Shown: in pieces, positions 9,593 to 18,634 of the stretch
Layout of the letters: each line of letters opens with the position of its first letter
How positions within the stretch are numbered: position 1 is the stretch's first letter
Assembly: GCF_004345025.1 (NCBI RefSeq)
Contig: NZ_CP037745.1
Coordinates: forward strand, 682,001 to 746,000
Reading direction: 5' to 3'
Source of the DNA: Rheinheimera sp. D18
GTDB lineage: Bacteria; Pseudomonadota; Gammaproteobacteria; Enterobacterales; Alteromonadaceae
Length of the DNA stretch: 64,000 nucleotides
Notes under the pieces: generated by a model
What the model saw: only the letters and a program-made list of their open reading frames with translations
What the model was told of the DNA's origin: nothing
Databases searched by the model: none
Program-made: the position numbers and the translations under genes

Positions 9593-9952
9593 TTATTGAT
9601 GCTCGGTTAACTCGGATAATTCGCGACTTAGTAAGTCGGCATCACCAAGATTAAGCTCTAACAAGCGACGTAAATGCGATACGCTATCAATATCTATTTT
9701 TTCACAGTGCAAGCCAATCAAACTGTCTGACATATGCGCAACACTAACGGTCATGGCTAGCTCTATAGGTAAATCTTCAAGTTGAATACGTAACTGGAGC
9801 AATGAAGCTACGTCAGTTGGCCAGTTGCTGGGTTTCGTAACAAGTGCGCCTTTTAACGAGAGATCTAATACATCGGTTACCAAGCTTTGGTTACCGATAT
9901 CAAGATGAGCCTTGCCCTTAAAATTTACCCGGCTAAAACGTCTGTTGTTCAT
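9593..9952 (-). CDS. PilZ-domain protein (c-di-GMP binding)
   Basis: This 119-residue single-domain protein has both halves of the PilZ c-di-GMP signature: an RxxxR-type cluster RRFSRV at residues 4-9 and DLSLKG (DxSxxG) at 30-35, followed by the hydrophobic beta strands expected of the barrel. Such stand-alone PilZ proteins relay cyclic-di-GMP to motility or envelope targets. It converges with the preceding lipoprotein gene (9-base gap). Its target is unknown; the large GGDEF/EAL protein at about 41-46 kb is a possible source of the ligand. Confidence 0.9.
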   Translation of the reverse strand: MNNRRFSRVNFKGKAHLDIGNQSLVTDVLDLSLKGALVTKPSNWPTDVASLLQLRIQLEDLPIELAMTVSVAHMSDSLIGLHCEKIDIDSVSHLRRLLELNLGDADLLSRELSELTEHQ

Positions 9953-9980
9953 TGCATCTCCTATAACACTATAAGAAGAA

Positions 9981-10011
9981 TAGCGGCTTTCAGTAAAAAG
10001 AACAGCCGCTA
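9981..10011 (-). terminator. Weak hairpin after lipA
   Basis: TAGCGGCT and AGCCGCTA form an 8-bp stem with a 15-base loop downstream of the lipA stop on the minus strand. The sequence after it (ATTCTTCTTAT) is T-rich but not a clean T-run, so termination is uncertain. Confidence 0.35.
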
Positions 10012-10034
10012 CGGGAAGCGCAAACTGATGTTAC

Positions 10035-11000
10035 TTAACTAATATCTTCACCAGCCGCTTGGCGATCGGCGTGGTAGCTTGAGCGCACAAATGGGCCACT
10101 GGCGACGTGTTTAAAGCCTAGCTCATAAGCAATACGTTTTATTTCATCAAACTCTGCCGGTGGCATATAACGCTTAACGGGTAAGTGGTGTTTACTCGGC
10201 TGTAGATATTGCCCTACGGTAAGCATGTCTACGTCGTGCTCACGCAAGTCTTTTAGCACTTCAATTAGCTCTTCAGTAGTTTCACCTAAACCTACCATTA
10301 AACCCGACTTGGTAGACACTTGCGGGTGTGCGGCTTTAAAGCGCTTTAATAGTTGTAGCGACCACTTATAGTCGGCACCTGGCCGTGCCAGCTTGTATAA
10401 GCGTGGCGCGGTTTCTAGGTTATGGTTAAACACGTCTGGCGGTGTTTGCGTCAGTATGTCTAATGCCGTATCCATCCGGCCGCGAAAATCGGGTACTAAC
10501 ACTTCAATTTTAATCTGTGGGCTGTGTTGGCGAATTTCACTAATACAATCAGCAAAATGCTGGGCACCACCGTCGCGCAGATCGTCACGATCTACTGAAG
10601 TAATAACTACGTATTTTAACTTCATATCACGGATAGTTAATGCAAGTTTTTCTGGCTCTTCTGCGCTAGGCGGTAATGGACGGCCATGAGCAACGTCACA
10701 AAACGGGCAGCGGCGGGTGCAAATAGCACCCAAAATCATAAAGGTGGCCGTACCGTGGTTAAAACATTCGGTCAGGTTTGGGCAGGCCGCTTCTTCGCAT
10801 ACCGAATGCAGGCCATGTTTGCGTAATGCACCCTTGATGTGATCAATACGTTCAGAACTTTTTGGCAGTTTAATTTTCAGCCACTCTGGCTTGCGCAGCA
10901 TTTGCTCAGGCTCTGTTGGCAGTACTTTTATTGGAATAAGCGCCATTTTTTCAGCGTCGCGCAGTTTAACGCCAGGTTCCATGCGTGCAGTTTTAGTCAT
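10035..11000 (-). CDS. lipA: Lipoyl synthase
   Basis: LipA is a radical-SAM enzyme that inserts two sulfurs into octanoyl groups on lipoyl domains of 2-oxoacid dehydrogenases and the glycine cleavage system. Both cluster-binding motifs are visible: the auxiliary cluster [12 protein letters not shown] (C68, C73, C79) and the radical-SAM triad CTRRCPFC (C94, C98, C101). The C-terminal [11 protein letters not shown] containing the cluster-ligand serine region is also present. The 321-residue length is normal. The start overlaps the lipB stop by 8 bases, so lipB-lipA is one operon. Confidence 0.98.
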   Translation of the reverse strand: MTKTARMEPGVKLRDAEKMALIPIKVLPTEPEQMLRKPEWLKIKLPKSSERIDHIKGALRKHGLHSVCEEAACPNLTECFNHGTATFMILGAICTRRCPFCDVAHGRPLPPSAEEPEKLALTIRDMKLKYVVITSVDRDDLRDGGAQHFADCISEIRQHSPQIKIEVLVPDFRGRMDTALDILTQTPPDVFNHNLETAPRLYKLARPGADYKWSLQLLKRFKAAHPQVSTKSGLMVGLGETTEELIEVLKDLREHDVDMLTVGQYLQPSKHHLPVKRYMPPAEFDEIKRIAYELGFKHVASGPFVRSSYHADRQAAGEDIS

Positions 11001-11667
11001 TTTGCCAGTCTAACCCTGTTGTGTGCTGCGGTGTTGCGACATTCAATTGCTGCAAAAAACACTGCACTATTTGCTGTTTGGCCTCGGCAATATTTTGCGG
11101 GCCGCCTAAATCTTTACTCTGTACCATTTGCATACCGGCATAACCACAAGGGTTAATGCGAGAAAATGGCGTTAAATCCATATTTACGTTTAATGCTAAG
11201 CCATGAAACGTACAGCCTTTGCGTACTCTAAGGCCTAGTGAGGCTATTTTAGCCTCATCAACGTATACGCCTGGGGCGTCTGCTTTGGCATAGGCGCGAA
11301 TACCGTATGGCAATAATAGTTGGATTAGTACTTGCTCAAGCATAGTGACTAATTGGCGTACGCCTAAATTACGACGTTTTAAATCCAGCAATACATACAC
11401 CACAAGCTGACCTGGGCCGTGATAGGTTACTTGACCGCCTCGGTCTACCTTAACCACAGGAATATCGCCAGGAAACAGCAGGTGCTCTTCTTTACCGGCT
11501 TGGCCTTGGGTAAACACTGGATAATGCTCTAATAACCAGAGCTGATCTAGCGTGGTAGCGTTACGCTGATCGGTAAACTGCTGCATGGCTTGCCACACCG
11601 TAGTGTAGTCTTGTACGCCAAGCTCTCGTACTACAAGCTGGTCGGCTATGTCTGAAACTGCGTTCAT
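10993..11667 (-). CDS. lipB: Octanoyl-(acyl-carrier-protein) transferase
   Basis: LipB moves octanoate from acyl carrier protein onto the lysine of lipoyl domains, the step before LipA. The 224-residue protein shows the conserved [16 protein letters not shown] motif, the lysine-containing segment [17 protein letters not shown] and NPCGYAGM, whose cysteine (with the upstream lysine) forms the catalytic dyad. lipA overlaps its 3' end. Confidence 0.97.
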   Translation of the reverse strand: MNAVSDIADQLVVRELGVQDYTTVWQAMQQFTDQRNATTLDQLWLLEHYPVFTQGQAGKEEHLLFPGDIPVVKVDRGGQVTYHGPGQLVVYVLLDLKRRNLGVRQLVTMLEQVLIQLLLPYGIRAYAKADAPGVYVDEAKIASLGLRVRKGCTFHGLALNVNMDLTPFSRINPCGYAGMQMVQSKDLGGPQNIAEAKQQIVQCFLQQLNVATPQHTTGLDWQND

Positions 11668-11697
11668 CTAGGATCCGGCGTATTTAAAATGCGCGGT

Positions 11698-11703
11698 ATT
11701 ATA
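11698..11703 (-). promoter_or_regulatory. Candidate -10 box for lipB, inside a small palindrome
   Basis: On the minus strand TATAAT lies about 30 bases upstream of lipB and is embedded in the palindrome CGGTATTATACCG. No convincing -35 box is seen. The palindrome could be a repressor site covering the promoter, but this is speculation. Confidence 0.35.
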
Positions 11704-11748
11704 CCGTTTTATCACGATAATACGAATGGCACTGCAGGTGGTACTACC

Positions 11749-12030
11749 TTAGAGTACGTAACGCACCAGTTCTATTTTGCCAAGCTCAGTGTACAGCAGT
11801 TCAATATGATGTTTGCTGGTAACAGTAACATTTACTGTAACTGAGTGATAATTACCTTTACTACTAGGTTTAACGATGGGGCTGTAATCACCCGCATCAG
11901 TGTGCTGACGCACAACCGTCATTATGTGGTCGACGAGATTTTCGTGAGCCACACCGAGAATTTTAAAGTTAAATGAGCAAGGAAACTCAAGATATTCATC
12001 AAACTTAGTGTCTTTTACTTCATGCGCCAT
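11749..12030 (-). CDS. ybeD: UPF0250 protein YbeD
   Basis: This 93-residue ACT-like ferredoxin-fold protein of unknown biochemical role matches the YbeD/UPF0250 family: [33 protein letters not shown] and the terminal [17 protein letters not shown]. In many gammaproteobacteria the gene sits between dacA and lipB, as here, so a link to lipoylation has been suggested from context. It is separated from dacA by a terminator and from lipB by about 80 bases. Confidence 0.95.
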   Translation of the reverse strand: MAHEVKDTKFDEYLEFPCSFNFKILGVAHENLVDHIMTVVRQHTDAGDYSPIVKPSSKGNYHSVTVNVTVTSKHHIELLYTELGKIELVRYVL

Positions 12031-12076
12031 GGCTATCTCACTATCGCGGGGCTATTACATCCGCGTTTATTGTAAC

Positions 12077-12103
12077 AAAAAGTCCCGAACATTGCCGGGA
12101 CTT
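12077..12103 (-). terminator. Intrinsic terminator after dacA
   Basis: On the minus strand AAGTCCCG and CGGGACTT form an 8-bp stem with an 8-base loop, followed by a T-run (CTTTTTG). It lies 22 bases after the dacA stop and ends the long leuS-to-dacA gene run. Confidence 0.8.
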
Positions 12104-12125
12104 GATACGTTAACCTACAGATTTA

Positions 12126-13283
12126 CTAATTAAACTGCATTTTAATCGAATCAATCATTCGGCTGAAAAAGCCGCCTTCAGCTGCATCTTCAAGCGCGAC
12201 TAAAGGGTAGGTAGCAATATCTTCACCGTTAAGTTTTAAATACACAGTGCCAACCTGTTGCCCTTTATTGATGGGGGCAATCAGTTGTTGATTCAAGGTG
12301 AAATCTGTTTGTAAGTTTTTGCTCTGACCGCGGGCTATGGTTACCTGTGCGTCTTGTAAAATACCTAGTTTGATTTTATCTTGCTTCCCTTTCCAAATTT
12401 GCTGTTCAGCAAACTCTTTACCTGCAGCGTAAGGCACAATAGTTTCAAAGAAGCGAAAGCCGTAAGTGAGTAACTTTTTATTTTCGGTTTGGCGTGCGCG
12501 CTCGTTGCTGGTACCCATAACTACTGAGATTAAACGCATGCCGTCACGTTTGGCCGAGGTAATTAAGCTAAAACCCGCTTCGTCAGTATGGCCAGTTTTA
12601 ATGCCGTCCACTTCTAGGCTGCGATCCCATAATAGTGAGTTACGGTTGTATTGTTTAATTTTATTGTAGGTAAACTCTTTTTCTGAATAGATGGCGTATT
12701 CGTCGGGCACGTCACGGATTAATGCCGCTGATAATAGCGCCATATCGCGTGGTGTAGAAAAGTTTTCCGCACTAGGTAAGCCATGTGCATTACCAAAGCG
12801 GCTGTTGTGCATGCCTAAACGTTGAGCATGAGCATTCATTAAGTCAACAAAGGCACTTTCGCTACCAGCAATATGTTCTGCCATGGCGACGCAAGCATCG
12901 TTACCCGATTGAATGATAATGCCTTTGTTTAAATCAGCGACTGAAACTTGGGTACCGACTTCAATAAACATCAGCGATGAACCAGGGAAATTCTTCGCCC
13001 ACGCATTTTCGCTAATAGTAACCATGTCGGCGTTAGTAATATTGCCCTTTTTCAGCTCTGTACCAATAACATAGCTAGTCATCATTTTAGTTAAACTAGC
13101 TGGGGCTAATGACATATCTGCATTATTTTCTGCTAATACCTTACCTGTATCAAAATCGACAAGTATGTGCCCTTTAGCGGCAACTTCAGGCGCAGAAGGC
13201 AAGATAGTTTGTGCTTGGGCAGTTAGGCTAATACTAGCAAAAGTAAGGGCGGCGGCAGAGAAAATATGGCAATAACTATTCAT
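12126..13283 (-). CDS. dacA: D-alanyl-D-alanine carboxypeptidase (PBP5/6 family)
   Basis: This penicillin-binding protein trims the terminal D-Ala from peptidoglycan pentapeptides in the periplasm. The 385-residue precursor has a signal peptide ending near AQA(24), then the three active-site motifs: SLTK (S63, K66), SGN (126-128) and KTG (229-231). The C-terminal beta domain and a terminal amphipathic helix (FFSRMIDSIKMQF) that anchors PBP5 to the inner membrane are present. It is the last gene of the elongasome cluster, 46 bases after rlpA. Confidence 0.96.
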   Translation of the reverse strand: MNSYCHIFSAAALTFASISLTAQAQTILPSAPEVAAKGHILVDFDTGKVLAENNADMSLAPASLTKMMTSYVIGTELKKGNITNADMVTISENAWAKNFPGSSLMFIEVGTQVSVADLNKGIIIQSGNDACVAMAEHIAGSESAFVDLMNAHAQRLGMHNSRFGNAHGLPSAENFSTPRDMALLSAALIRDVPDEYAIYSEKEFTYNKIKQYNRNSLLWDRSLEVDGIKTGHTDEAGFSLITSAKRDGMRLISVVMGTSNERARQTENKKLLTYGFRFFETIVPYAAGKEFAEQQIWKGKQDKIKLGILQDAQVTIARGQSKNLQTDFTLNQQLIAPINKGQQVGTVYLKLNGEDIATYPLVALEDAAEGGFFSRMIDSIKMQFN

Positions 13284-13329
13284 GAGACCTGTTCTTATAT
13301 TTTATTGATAATGATGGTTAATACAGCGA

Positions 13330-14142
13330 TTAACTGCACAGTGTGCTGTCAGCAAAATAAGCTGACGGGAAACTACCCGCTCTTAATTGATTAAGCCAAC
13401 GCTGAGCTTGCTGTTTGTCCGTAGTAGGACCAACCAACAGGCGGAAAATTCCACTGGCGGGCTTAATCTCTGTAGGTAATGCCTGTTGTTGATGCAACTG
13501 TTGTTGTAATTTATTTAATTTGGCACTGTCTGAACTGGCGAAAACTTGAATAAAACATTGTTCTGGCTTAGTTGCTTGCGCCAACATAGCCGGTGACTGT
13601 AACAGTTCAAGCTTAACTCTGGCTGTACCTAGTTGTAACATGCCGAGTTTATTTGCTGCTGAGTAAGATAAATCAATAACGCGATCGCGATGAAATGGCC
13701 CGCGGTCATTAACTCTGACAATAGCCGTTTTGTTATTATCTAAGTTAGTCACCTTAACATAAGAGGGCAGAGGCAAGGTTTTGTGAGCGGCGCTCATGGC
13801 AAACATGTTGTAGGTTTCACCATTTGACGTCAGGTGACCATGAAATTTATTGCCATACCACGAAGCCATACCAACTTCATCATGTGCTGTGGCGCTAATT
13901 AGCGGGCTGTAATCTTGGCCAAACAAATTGTATGGTTTGTTACCTCCACGGCTTAATGGTTCAGCCAGTGGTGTAGGATCGGTCATTTCTAATAAAGTGG
14001 GTAAACGCTGCGGAATACTGTCTTTATTTTGCTGATAACGCCCAGCGTTAGGTTCTGGCGCACTGGTTACCGACGGTTGGCGCGTGCTACTACAAGCGGT
14101 CAGTATAAAAAGGCTAACTAGGGTTATAACAAGATATTTCAT
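13330..14142 (-). CDS. rlpA: Septal-ring lytic transglycosylase RlpA (lipoprotein)
   Basis: RlpA is an outer-membrane lipoprotein; in Pseudomonas it cleaves denuded glycan strands at the septum. The signal sequence ends in lipobox LTAC (Cys17). A double-psi beta-barrel domain follows (GMASWYGNKFHGHLTSNGE, VRVNDRGPFHRDRVIDLS), then a C-terminal SPOR domain (FIQVFASSDSAKL to LRAGSFPSAYF) that binds denuded peptidoglycan. Its start overlaps the rodA stop by one base (TAATG), showing translational coupling to the elongasome genes. Confidence 0.95.
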   Translation of the reverse strand: MKYLVITLVSLFILTACSSTRQPSVTSAPEPNAGRYQQNKDSIPQRLPTLLEMTDPTPLAEPLSRGGNKPYNLFGQDYSPLISATAHDEVGMASWYGNKFHGHLTSNGETYNMFAMSAAHKTLPLPSYVKVTNLDNNKTAIVRVNDRGPFHRDRVIDLSYSAANKLGMLQLGTARVKLELLQSPAMLAQATKPEQCFIQVFASSDSAKLNKLQQQLHQQQALPTEIKPASGIFRLLVGPTTDKQQAQRWLNQLRAGSFPSAYFADSTLCS

Positions 14143-15260
14143 TAGGGTGCTGCCAATATACGTTTATGAGTGCCTAGCGACATAATGATACCAAATGCAG
14201 CCATTAGCGTTACCATTGAAGTGCCGCCATAACTTACTAACGGCAAGGGCACGCCAACCACAGGTAATAAACCCGATACCATACCTATGTTAACAAAAAC
14301 ATAGACAAAAAACGTTAGTGTAAAGCTGCCGGCAACTAATTTACTGTAATTATCTTGAGCTTGGCTAGAAATAACCATACAGCGGTAAATAATAAATAAA
14401 TACAAAGCTAATAACACTAACACGCCAAGTAAACCAAGCTCTTCACTAATTACGGCAAAAATAAAGTCGGTATGGCGCTCAGGTAGAAACTCTAATTGCG
14501 ACTGAGTGCCTTGCAAGTAACCTTTACCGTCTAAACCGCCTGAGCCTATAGCTATTTTTGACTGAATAATGTGATAGCCAGAACCCAGTGGATCACTCTC
14601 TGGATTAAGAAAGGTCAGTACGCGTTGACGTTGATAATCGTGCATCAAAAAGATCCACAGCACCGGTAAAAAAGCCGAAATAATGCTGGCAACAAAAATG
14701 ATAATACGCCAGCTCATACCTGACATAAACAAGACAAATACACCTGCGGTGGCAATAAGGATTGAGGTGCCAAGGTCGGGCTGAACGGCAATAAGTAGTG
14801 TAGGCGCGGCACACATTATAACGCCAACGACTAAGTGCCAAATTTTCGGTGGTAGGCTATGTGTGGCAATAAACCAAGCTACAGCCATAGGCACGGCTAA
14901 TTTCATTATTTCTGACGGCTGAAACTTCATAAAGCCTAAGTCTAACCAGCGCTGTGCGCCTTTACCAATGTGACCAACCATTAATACCGCGACTAATAAA
15001 GCTAAGCCGACAAGAAATAACGGCATTGACCAGCGCCTGAGTGTTTGTGGTTTAATTTGTGCTAAGGCAATCATTACCGCCATTGCGATACCCAGTCGAA
15101 TTATTTGCCCTTGCATCATGGCGATATTTTGACCAGATGCGCTATAAAGAATAACTAAACCAAAACTCACTAATGCTAGCAGACCCAGTACCAGGGGCCC
15201 GTCAATATGAAATTGCGTTAATGTGCTTTGTCGGGTGGAATTATCAAACAGCTTAGTCAT
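14142..15260 (-). CDS. rodA: Rod-shape peptidoglycan glycosyltransferase RodA
   Basis: RodA is a SEDS-family membrane glycosyltransferase that polymerises lipid II during cell elongation together with PBP2. The 372-residue protein has about ten membrane helices and the SEDS landmarks WLDLGFMKFQPSEIMKLA, VQPDLGTS (catalytic Asp region), LPERHTDFIFAVISEELG and the C-terminal GVPLPLVSYGGTSM. The 5' end overlaps mrdA by 8 bases, keeping the two partners in stoichiometry. Confidence 0.97.
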   Translation of the reverse strand: MTKLFDNSTRQSTLTQFHIDGPLVLGLLALVSFGLVILYSASGQNIAMMQGQIIRLGIAMAVMIALAQIKPQTLRRWSMPLFLVGLALLVAVLMVGHIGKGAQRWLDLGFMKFQPSEIMKLAVPMAVAWFIATHSLPPKIWHLVVGVIMCAAPTLLIAVQPDLGTSILIATAGVFVLFMSGMSWRIIIFVASIISAFLPVLWIFLMHDYQRQRVLTFLNPESDPLGSGYHIIQSKIAIGSGGLDGKGYLQGTQSQLEFLPERHTDFIFAVISEELGLLGVLVLLALYLFIIYRCMVISSQAQDNYSKLVAGSFTLTFFVYVFVNIGMVSGLLPVVGVPLPLVSYGGTSMVTLMAAFGIIMSLGTHKRILAAP

Positions 15261-17121
15261 TGCTGTTTACTCCAGCAGAAAAATAATAATCTAATATGTG
15301 ACGAGCAATCGGCGCAGCATTACTACCACCGCCGCCGGCGTTTTCTAGGGCAACCGCGATAACAACAGTGGGGTTATCAAAGGGCGCATAACCAATAAAC
15401 ATCGCATTGTCTCGTAAGCGTTCATCAATGGCATTGGCATCGTATTTTGCATCTTGGGCAATAGCGGCTAATTGCGCAGTACCGGTTTTGCCTGCAGCAT
15501 CATAGGTACTGCCAATAAAAGCTTTATGGGCTGAGCCACCTAATTCTTTTACCGTACGATGCATGGTATCCATAATTACCTGCCAATTTTTTATGTTCAC
15601 CACTTCTATAACTGGGGTTAAATCAGGCAAGTTTGGTACTTTAGCTTGTTCATCACTAAAGGCGGTAACAAGATGAGGCGTTGGCCGCTCGCCGTGGTTT
15701 AATATCACTGAGGTAGCAACGGCCAGTTGCAATGGCGTTGTAGTCCAGTAACTTTGGCCAATACTTAGTGGTACTGTATCGCCTTGATACCATGGCTGAT
15801 TATGTTTAGCGCGTTTCCAACCTCGCGATGGCATAATGCCACTATTTTCTTCTAGAATATCAACGCCTGTTTTTTCGCCAAAACCCATTTTACCCATGTA
15901 ATCAGAAATACGATCTATGCCTAACTTAACCCCTAACTCATAAAAAAAGGTATCACAACTTTTCGTAATGGCTAGGTAAAGATCAACCCAACCATGACCC
16001 CAGCGTAGGTGGTCGCGATAACGATGGTCAACGTTGGGTAGCATAAAATAACCTGGATCCCAAATTTTGGTTGTGGGCGTAATGGTATTAGTTTCTAAAC
16101 CAAGTAATGCGAGATGCGGCTTAATGGTGGATGCTGGTGGGTAAGTACCTTGGGTTACTCGGTTAATCAGCGGTCGATCGCGAGAGTGGAGTAATTCGTT
16201 ATAGTTAGTTGAGCTGATACCAAGCACAAACAAATTAGGGTCATAACTTGGGTTGCTGTAAAACGCCAGTACTGCGCCATCGCGCGGATCCATGGCAACA
16301 ATAGCTCCTCGTTGTGTTTTAAGTACTTGCTGCGCAGTAAGCTGCAAACCGACATCTAAACCCAAATGAATGTTTTTGCCGGATATCGCAGGCACCGAGC
16401 GCAATACTCTAATTAAGCGACCGCGGTTATTTACTTCAACCTCTTGATATCCCATGGTGCCGTGCAGTTCTCGCTGATAAAAACGCTCTAGGCCAATTTT
16501 ACCAATGTCCCGGCTAGCGGCGTAGTTCGGTGCTTCGCCGTCAGCTTCAAGTTGTTGTAACTCACGCACGTTTATTTTGCCAATATACCCCAGTGCGTGG
16601 GTAAATAAGTTGCCAAATGGATAGTGGCGGCTTAAACGGGCTTCAACCGACACCCCCGGAAAACGATGTTGGTTGGCCGCTATTATGGCAACTTCGGTGT
16701 CATTAAGTTGTTCTTTTAACGCAATGCTATTAAAGCGACGCTGGGCTTTAACTTGCTTTAAAAATGAAGCGGTTTGCTCCGGATTAAGTTCAATCAACTC
16801 TGCGATGGCGGCAAGCGTTGACGGCATATCCTTAATTTGTTCGGGTACTAGTTCTAGTGAAAATACCGGCCGGTTTTCGGCGAGTAAAATACCGCTGCGG
16901 TCAAAAATAAGGCCGCGATTAGGCGCCATGGGGACGACTTTAATACGGTTGTCTTCAGAGCGGGTTTGATAATCTTGATAAGATACAATTTGCAGCTGGT
17001 ATTGGTTAAAAATAATGATACAAAAAAGCAGTACCACGACTAGCATTGCAACTACCGCTCTGTGATTAAACAGTCGGGCTTCGGCAGCAAAGTCTTGAAT
17101 GGCTACGCGCTTTTTTAACAT
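15253..17121 (-). CDS. mrdA: Penicillin-binding protein 2, elongation transpeptidase
   Basis: PBP2 cross-links peptidoglycan during rod elongation as the partner of RodA. The 622-residue protein has one N-terminal membrane helix (VVAMLVVVLLFCIIIFNQY), the non-catalytic pedestal domain, and a transpeptidase domain with STIK (S331), SCD in KSCDTFFYELG, and KTGTAQ. It lies between rlmH (2-base gap) and rodA (8-base overlap). Confidence 0.97.
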   Translation of the reverse strand: MLKKRVAIQDFAAEARLFNHRAVVAMLVVVLLFCIIIFNQYQLQIVSYQDYQTRSEDNRIKVVPMAPNRGLIFDRSGILLAENRPVFSLELVPEQIKDMPSTLAAIAELIELNPEQTASFLKQVKAQRRFNSIALKEQLNDTEVAIIAANQHRFPGVSVEARLSRHYPFGNLFTHALGYIGKINVRELQQLEADGEAPNYAASRDIGKIGLERFYQRELHGTMGYQEVEVNNRGRLIRVLRSVPAISGKNIHLGLDVGLQLTAQQVLKTQRGAIVAMDPRDGAVLAFYSNPSYDPNLFVLGISSTNYNELLHSRDRPLINRVTQGTYPPASTIKPHLALLGLETNTITPTTKIWDPGYFMLPNVDHRYRDHLRWGHGWVDLYLAITKSCDTFFYELGVKLGIDRISDYMGKMGFGEKTGVDILEENSGIMPSRGWKRAKHNQPWYQGDTVPLSIGQSYWTTTPLQLAVATSVILNHGERPTPHLVTAFSDEQAKVPNLPDLTPVIEVVNIKNWQVIMDTMHRTVKELGGSAHKAFIGSTYDAAGKTGTAQLAAIAQDAKYDANAIDERLRDNAMFIGYAPFDNPTVVIAVALENAGGGGSNAAPIARHILDYYFSAGVNSND

Positions 17122-17123
17122 CT

Positions 17124-17594
17124 TTACTCGCGATGATAAGGGTGATTAGTGCAAATGCTCCAAGCGCGATAGAGGCTTTCTGCCAATACCACGCGAACCA
17201 GTGGATGTGGTAATGTTAGGGCTGATAATGACCACTTAGCCTCACTTGCCGCAATACACGCTGGCGCAAGGCCCTCAGGGCCGCCAACTAATAAGCACAC
17301 ATCTCTACCGTCACGCAGCCAGTCTGTTAATTTAGTTGATAGCTGGGGGCTGCTCCACGTTTCACCGGTGACTTCTAGCGTCACTATTTTGCTACCTCGT
17401 GGTACGGCAGCCAACATTTTTTCGCCTTCTTGCTCTAAAATGCGCTTAATGTCGGCATTTTTACCGCGTTTTCCGGCCGGAACTTCTATCAGTTCCAGTG
17501 GCATATCGCGCGGAAAGCGGCGAGCATATTCGTCATAGCCGCTTTGCACCCACGCTGGCATTTTACTACCAACAGCGATCAGTATTAACTTCAT
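17124..17594 (-). CDS. rlmH: 23S rRNA pseudouridine-1915 N3-methyltransferase
   Basis: RlmH is a small SPOUT methyltransferase that methylates pseudouridine 1915 in helix 69 on assembled 70S ribosomes. The 156-residue protein matches fully: [16 protein letters not shown] at the start, the SAM-binding loop [11 protein letters not shown] and the knot/C-terminus [18 protein letters not shown]...NHPYHRE. It follows rsfS by 6 bases, so the two ribosome-linked genes are co-transcribed with mrdA-rodA. Confidence 0.98.
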   Translation of the reverse strand: MKLILIAVGSKMPAWVQSGYDEYARRFPRDMPLELIEVPAGKRGKNADIKRILEQEGEKMLAAVPRGSKIVTLEVTGETWSSPQLSTKLTDWLRDGRDVCLLVGGPEGLAPACIAASEAKWSLSALTLPHPLVRVVLAESLYRAWSICTNHPYHRE

Positions 17595-17600
17595 ACTGGC

Positions 17601-17921
17601 TTAGGCACTCCACAGTTTTTCCAATTGATAAAAATTGCGGCTCTCTTCTAGCATTACGTGCACTACGACATCATCTAGATCGAGTAATACCCATTCACCT
17701 GAGCCTTGACCTTCGATACCTAGCGTTTCAATGCCCGCTTTTTTGACTTCAGCTGCAATATAGTCAGCAATAGATCTTGTATGACGGTTAGATGTGCCTG
17801 AGCACAGAATCATAAAGTCAGTAACACTTGATTTACCCCGAACATCTAAGGTTATGATATCACGGCCTTTCATGTCGTCAATTTTGTCCTGAATAAAGCT
17901 TACCAGCTCGGTTGTTTGCAC
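17601..17921 (-). CDS. rsfS: Ribosomal silencing factor RsfS
   Basis: RsfS binds uL14 and blocks subunit joining during nutrient limitation. The 106-residue protein shows the family core DVRGKSSVTDFMILCSGTS, RHTRSIADYIA and the GEWVLLDLDDVVVHVM strand. It lies between nadD and rlmH; the 62-base gap to nadD could contain an internal promoter but I see no strong boxes. Confidence 0.97.
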   Translation of the reverse strand: MQTTELVSFIQDKIDDMKGRDIITLDVRGKSSVTDFMILCSGTSNRHTRSIADYIAAEVKKAGIETLGIEGQGSGEWVLLDLDDVVVHVMLEESRNFYQLEKLWSA

Positions 17922-17983
17922 CCTAATTCCTCTGCGAGTTAAAAAAGCGGCATTTTAGCATAGTTTAAGCCAGTAGATAGCTC

Positions 17984-18634
17984 TTACGCCTGATAGAGTT
18001 GTTGTGTTTGAATATAGTTCAATACAGCAGGATCTAAAGTTTTTGTGCAAAGGCTAGTAATGTTGAGCGATGGCTGACGAAGCTGCTGGCGGATTTCACT
18101 AGCACTGATATCGGCTAGCGGATTTTTCAGTACTAAAATACAGCCAGCTTTAGCTTGGCGCTGTAACTTAATATCTGTAACCCCATAGTGACTAAGCATA
18201 AATGGTGCGTCGCCGTCATCCGCGCTATAGCCAGGCCGCTCGCATACTAGAAGGTGTGCGTACTGAAGAATGTTTTGCCAGTCTTTCCATTGCCGAAAAT
18301 AGCATAACGAGTCCATACCAATAATAAAGTAGAACTGACTGTTAGGCTCATTTGCCGTTAGTAGCTTTAAGCTGTCGATCGTATAAGAGGGGCTATGTTT
18401 ATCTAGTTCTAGCCGTTCTAGTTGTAGTTTTGGATAAAGCTGAATAGCCAGTTTTACCATGACTGCGCGTTGTTCAGCGCTAACCCCCGGTGTCTCGCGG
18501 TGTGCGGGCAGATGGCAAGGCATTAAGCGCACCTCATCTAACCCACAGTGTTGTTGTACATAGTTGGCACAACTTATGTGGCCATAGTGTACTGGATCAA
18601 AGGTGCCACCTAAAATACCGATATGCTTAATCAT
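17984..18634 (-). CDS. nadD: Nicotinate-nucleotide adenylyltransferase
   Basis: NadD makes deamido-NAD from nicotinate mononucleotide and ATP, a required step of NAD synthesis. The nucleotidyltransferase signature GGTFDPVHYGH (9-19) is intact, as are the SPSYTIDSL and FIIGMDSL motifs and the C-terminal SASEIRQQLR that acts like the ISTxxxR motif. The 216-residue length is usual. Its start overlaps the holA stop by 8 bases. Confidence 0.97.
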   Translation of the reverse strand: MIKHIGILGGTFDPVHYGHISCANYVQQHCGLDEVRLMPCHLPAHRETPGVSAEQRAVMVKLAIQLYPKLQLERLELDKHSPSYTIDSLKLLTANEPNSQFYFIIGMDSLCYFRQWKDWQNILQYAHLLVCERPGYSADDGDAPFMLSHYGVTDIKLQRQAKAGCILVLKNPLADISASEIRQQLRQPSLNITSLCTKTLDPAVLNYIQTQQLYQA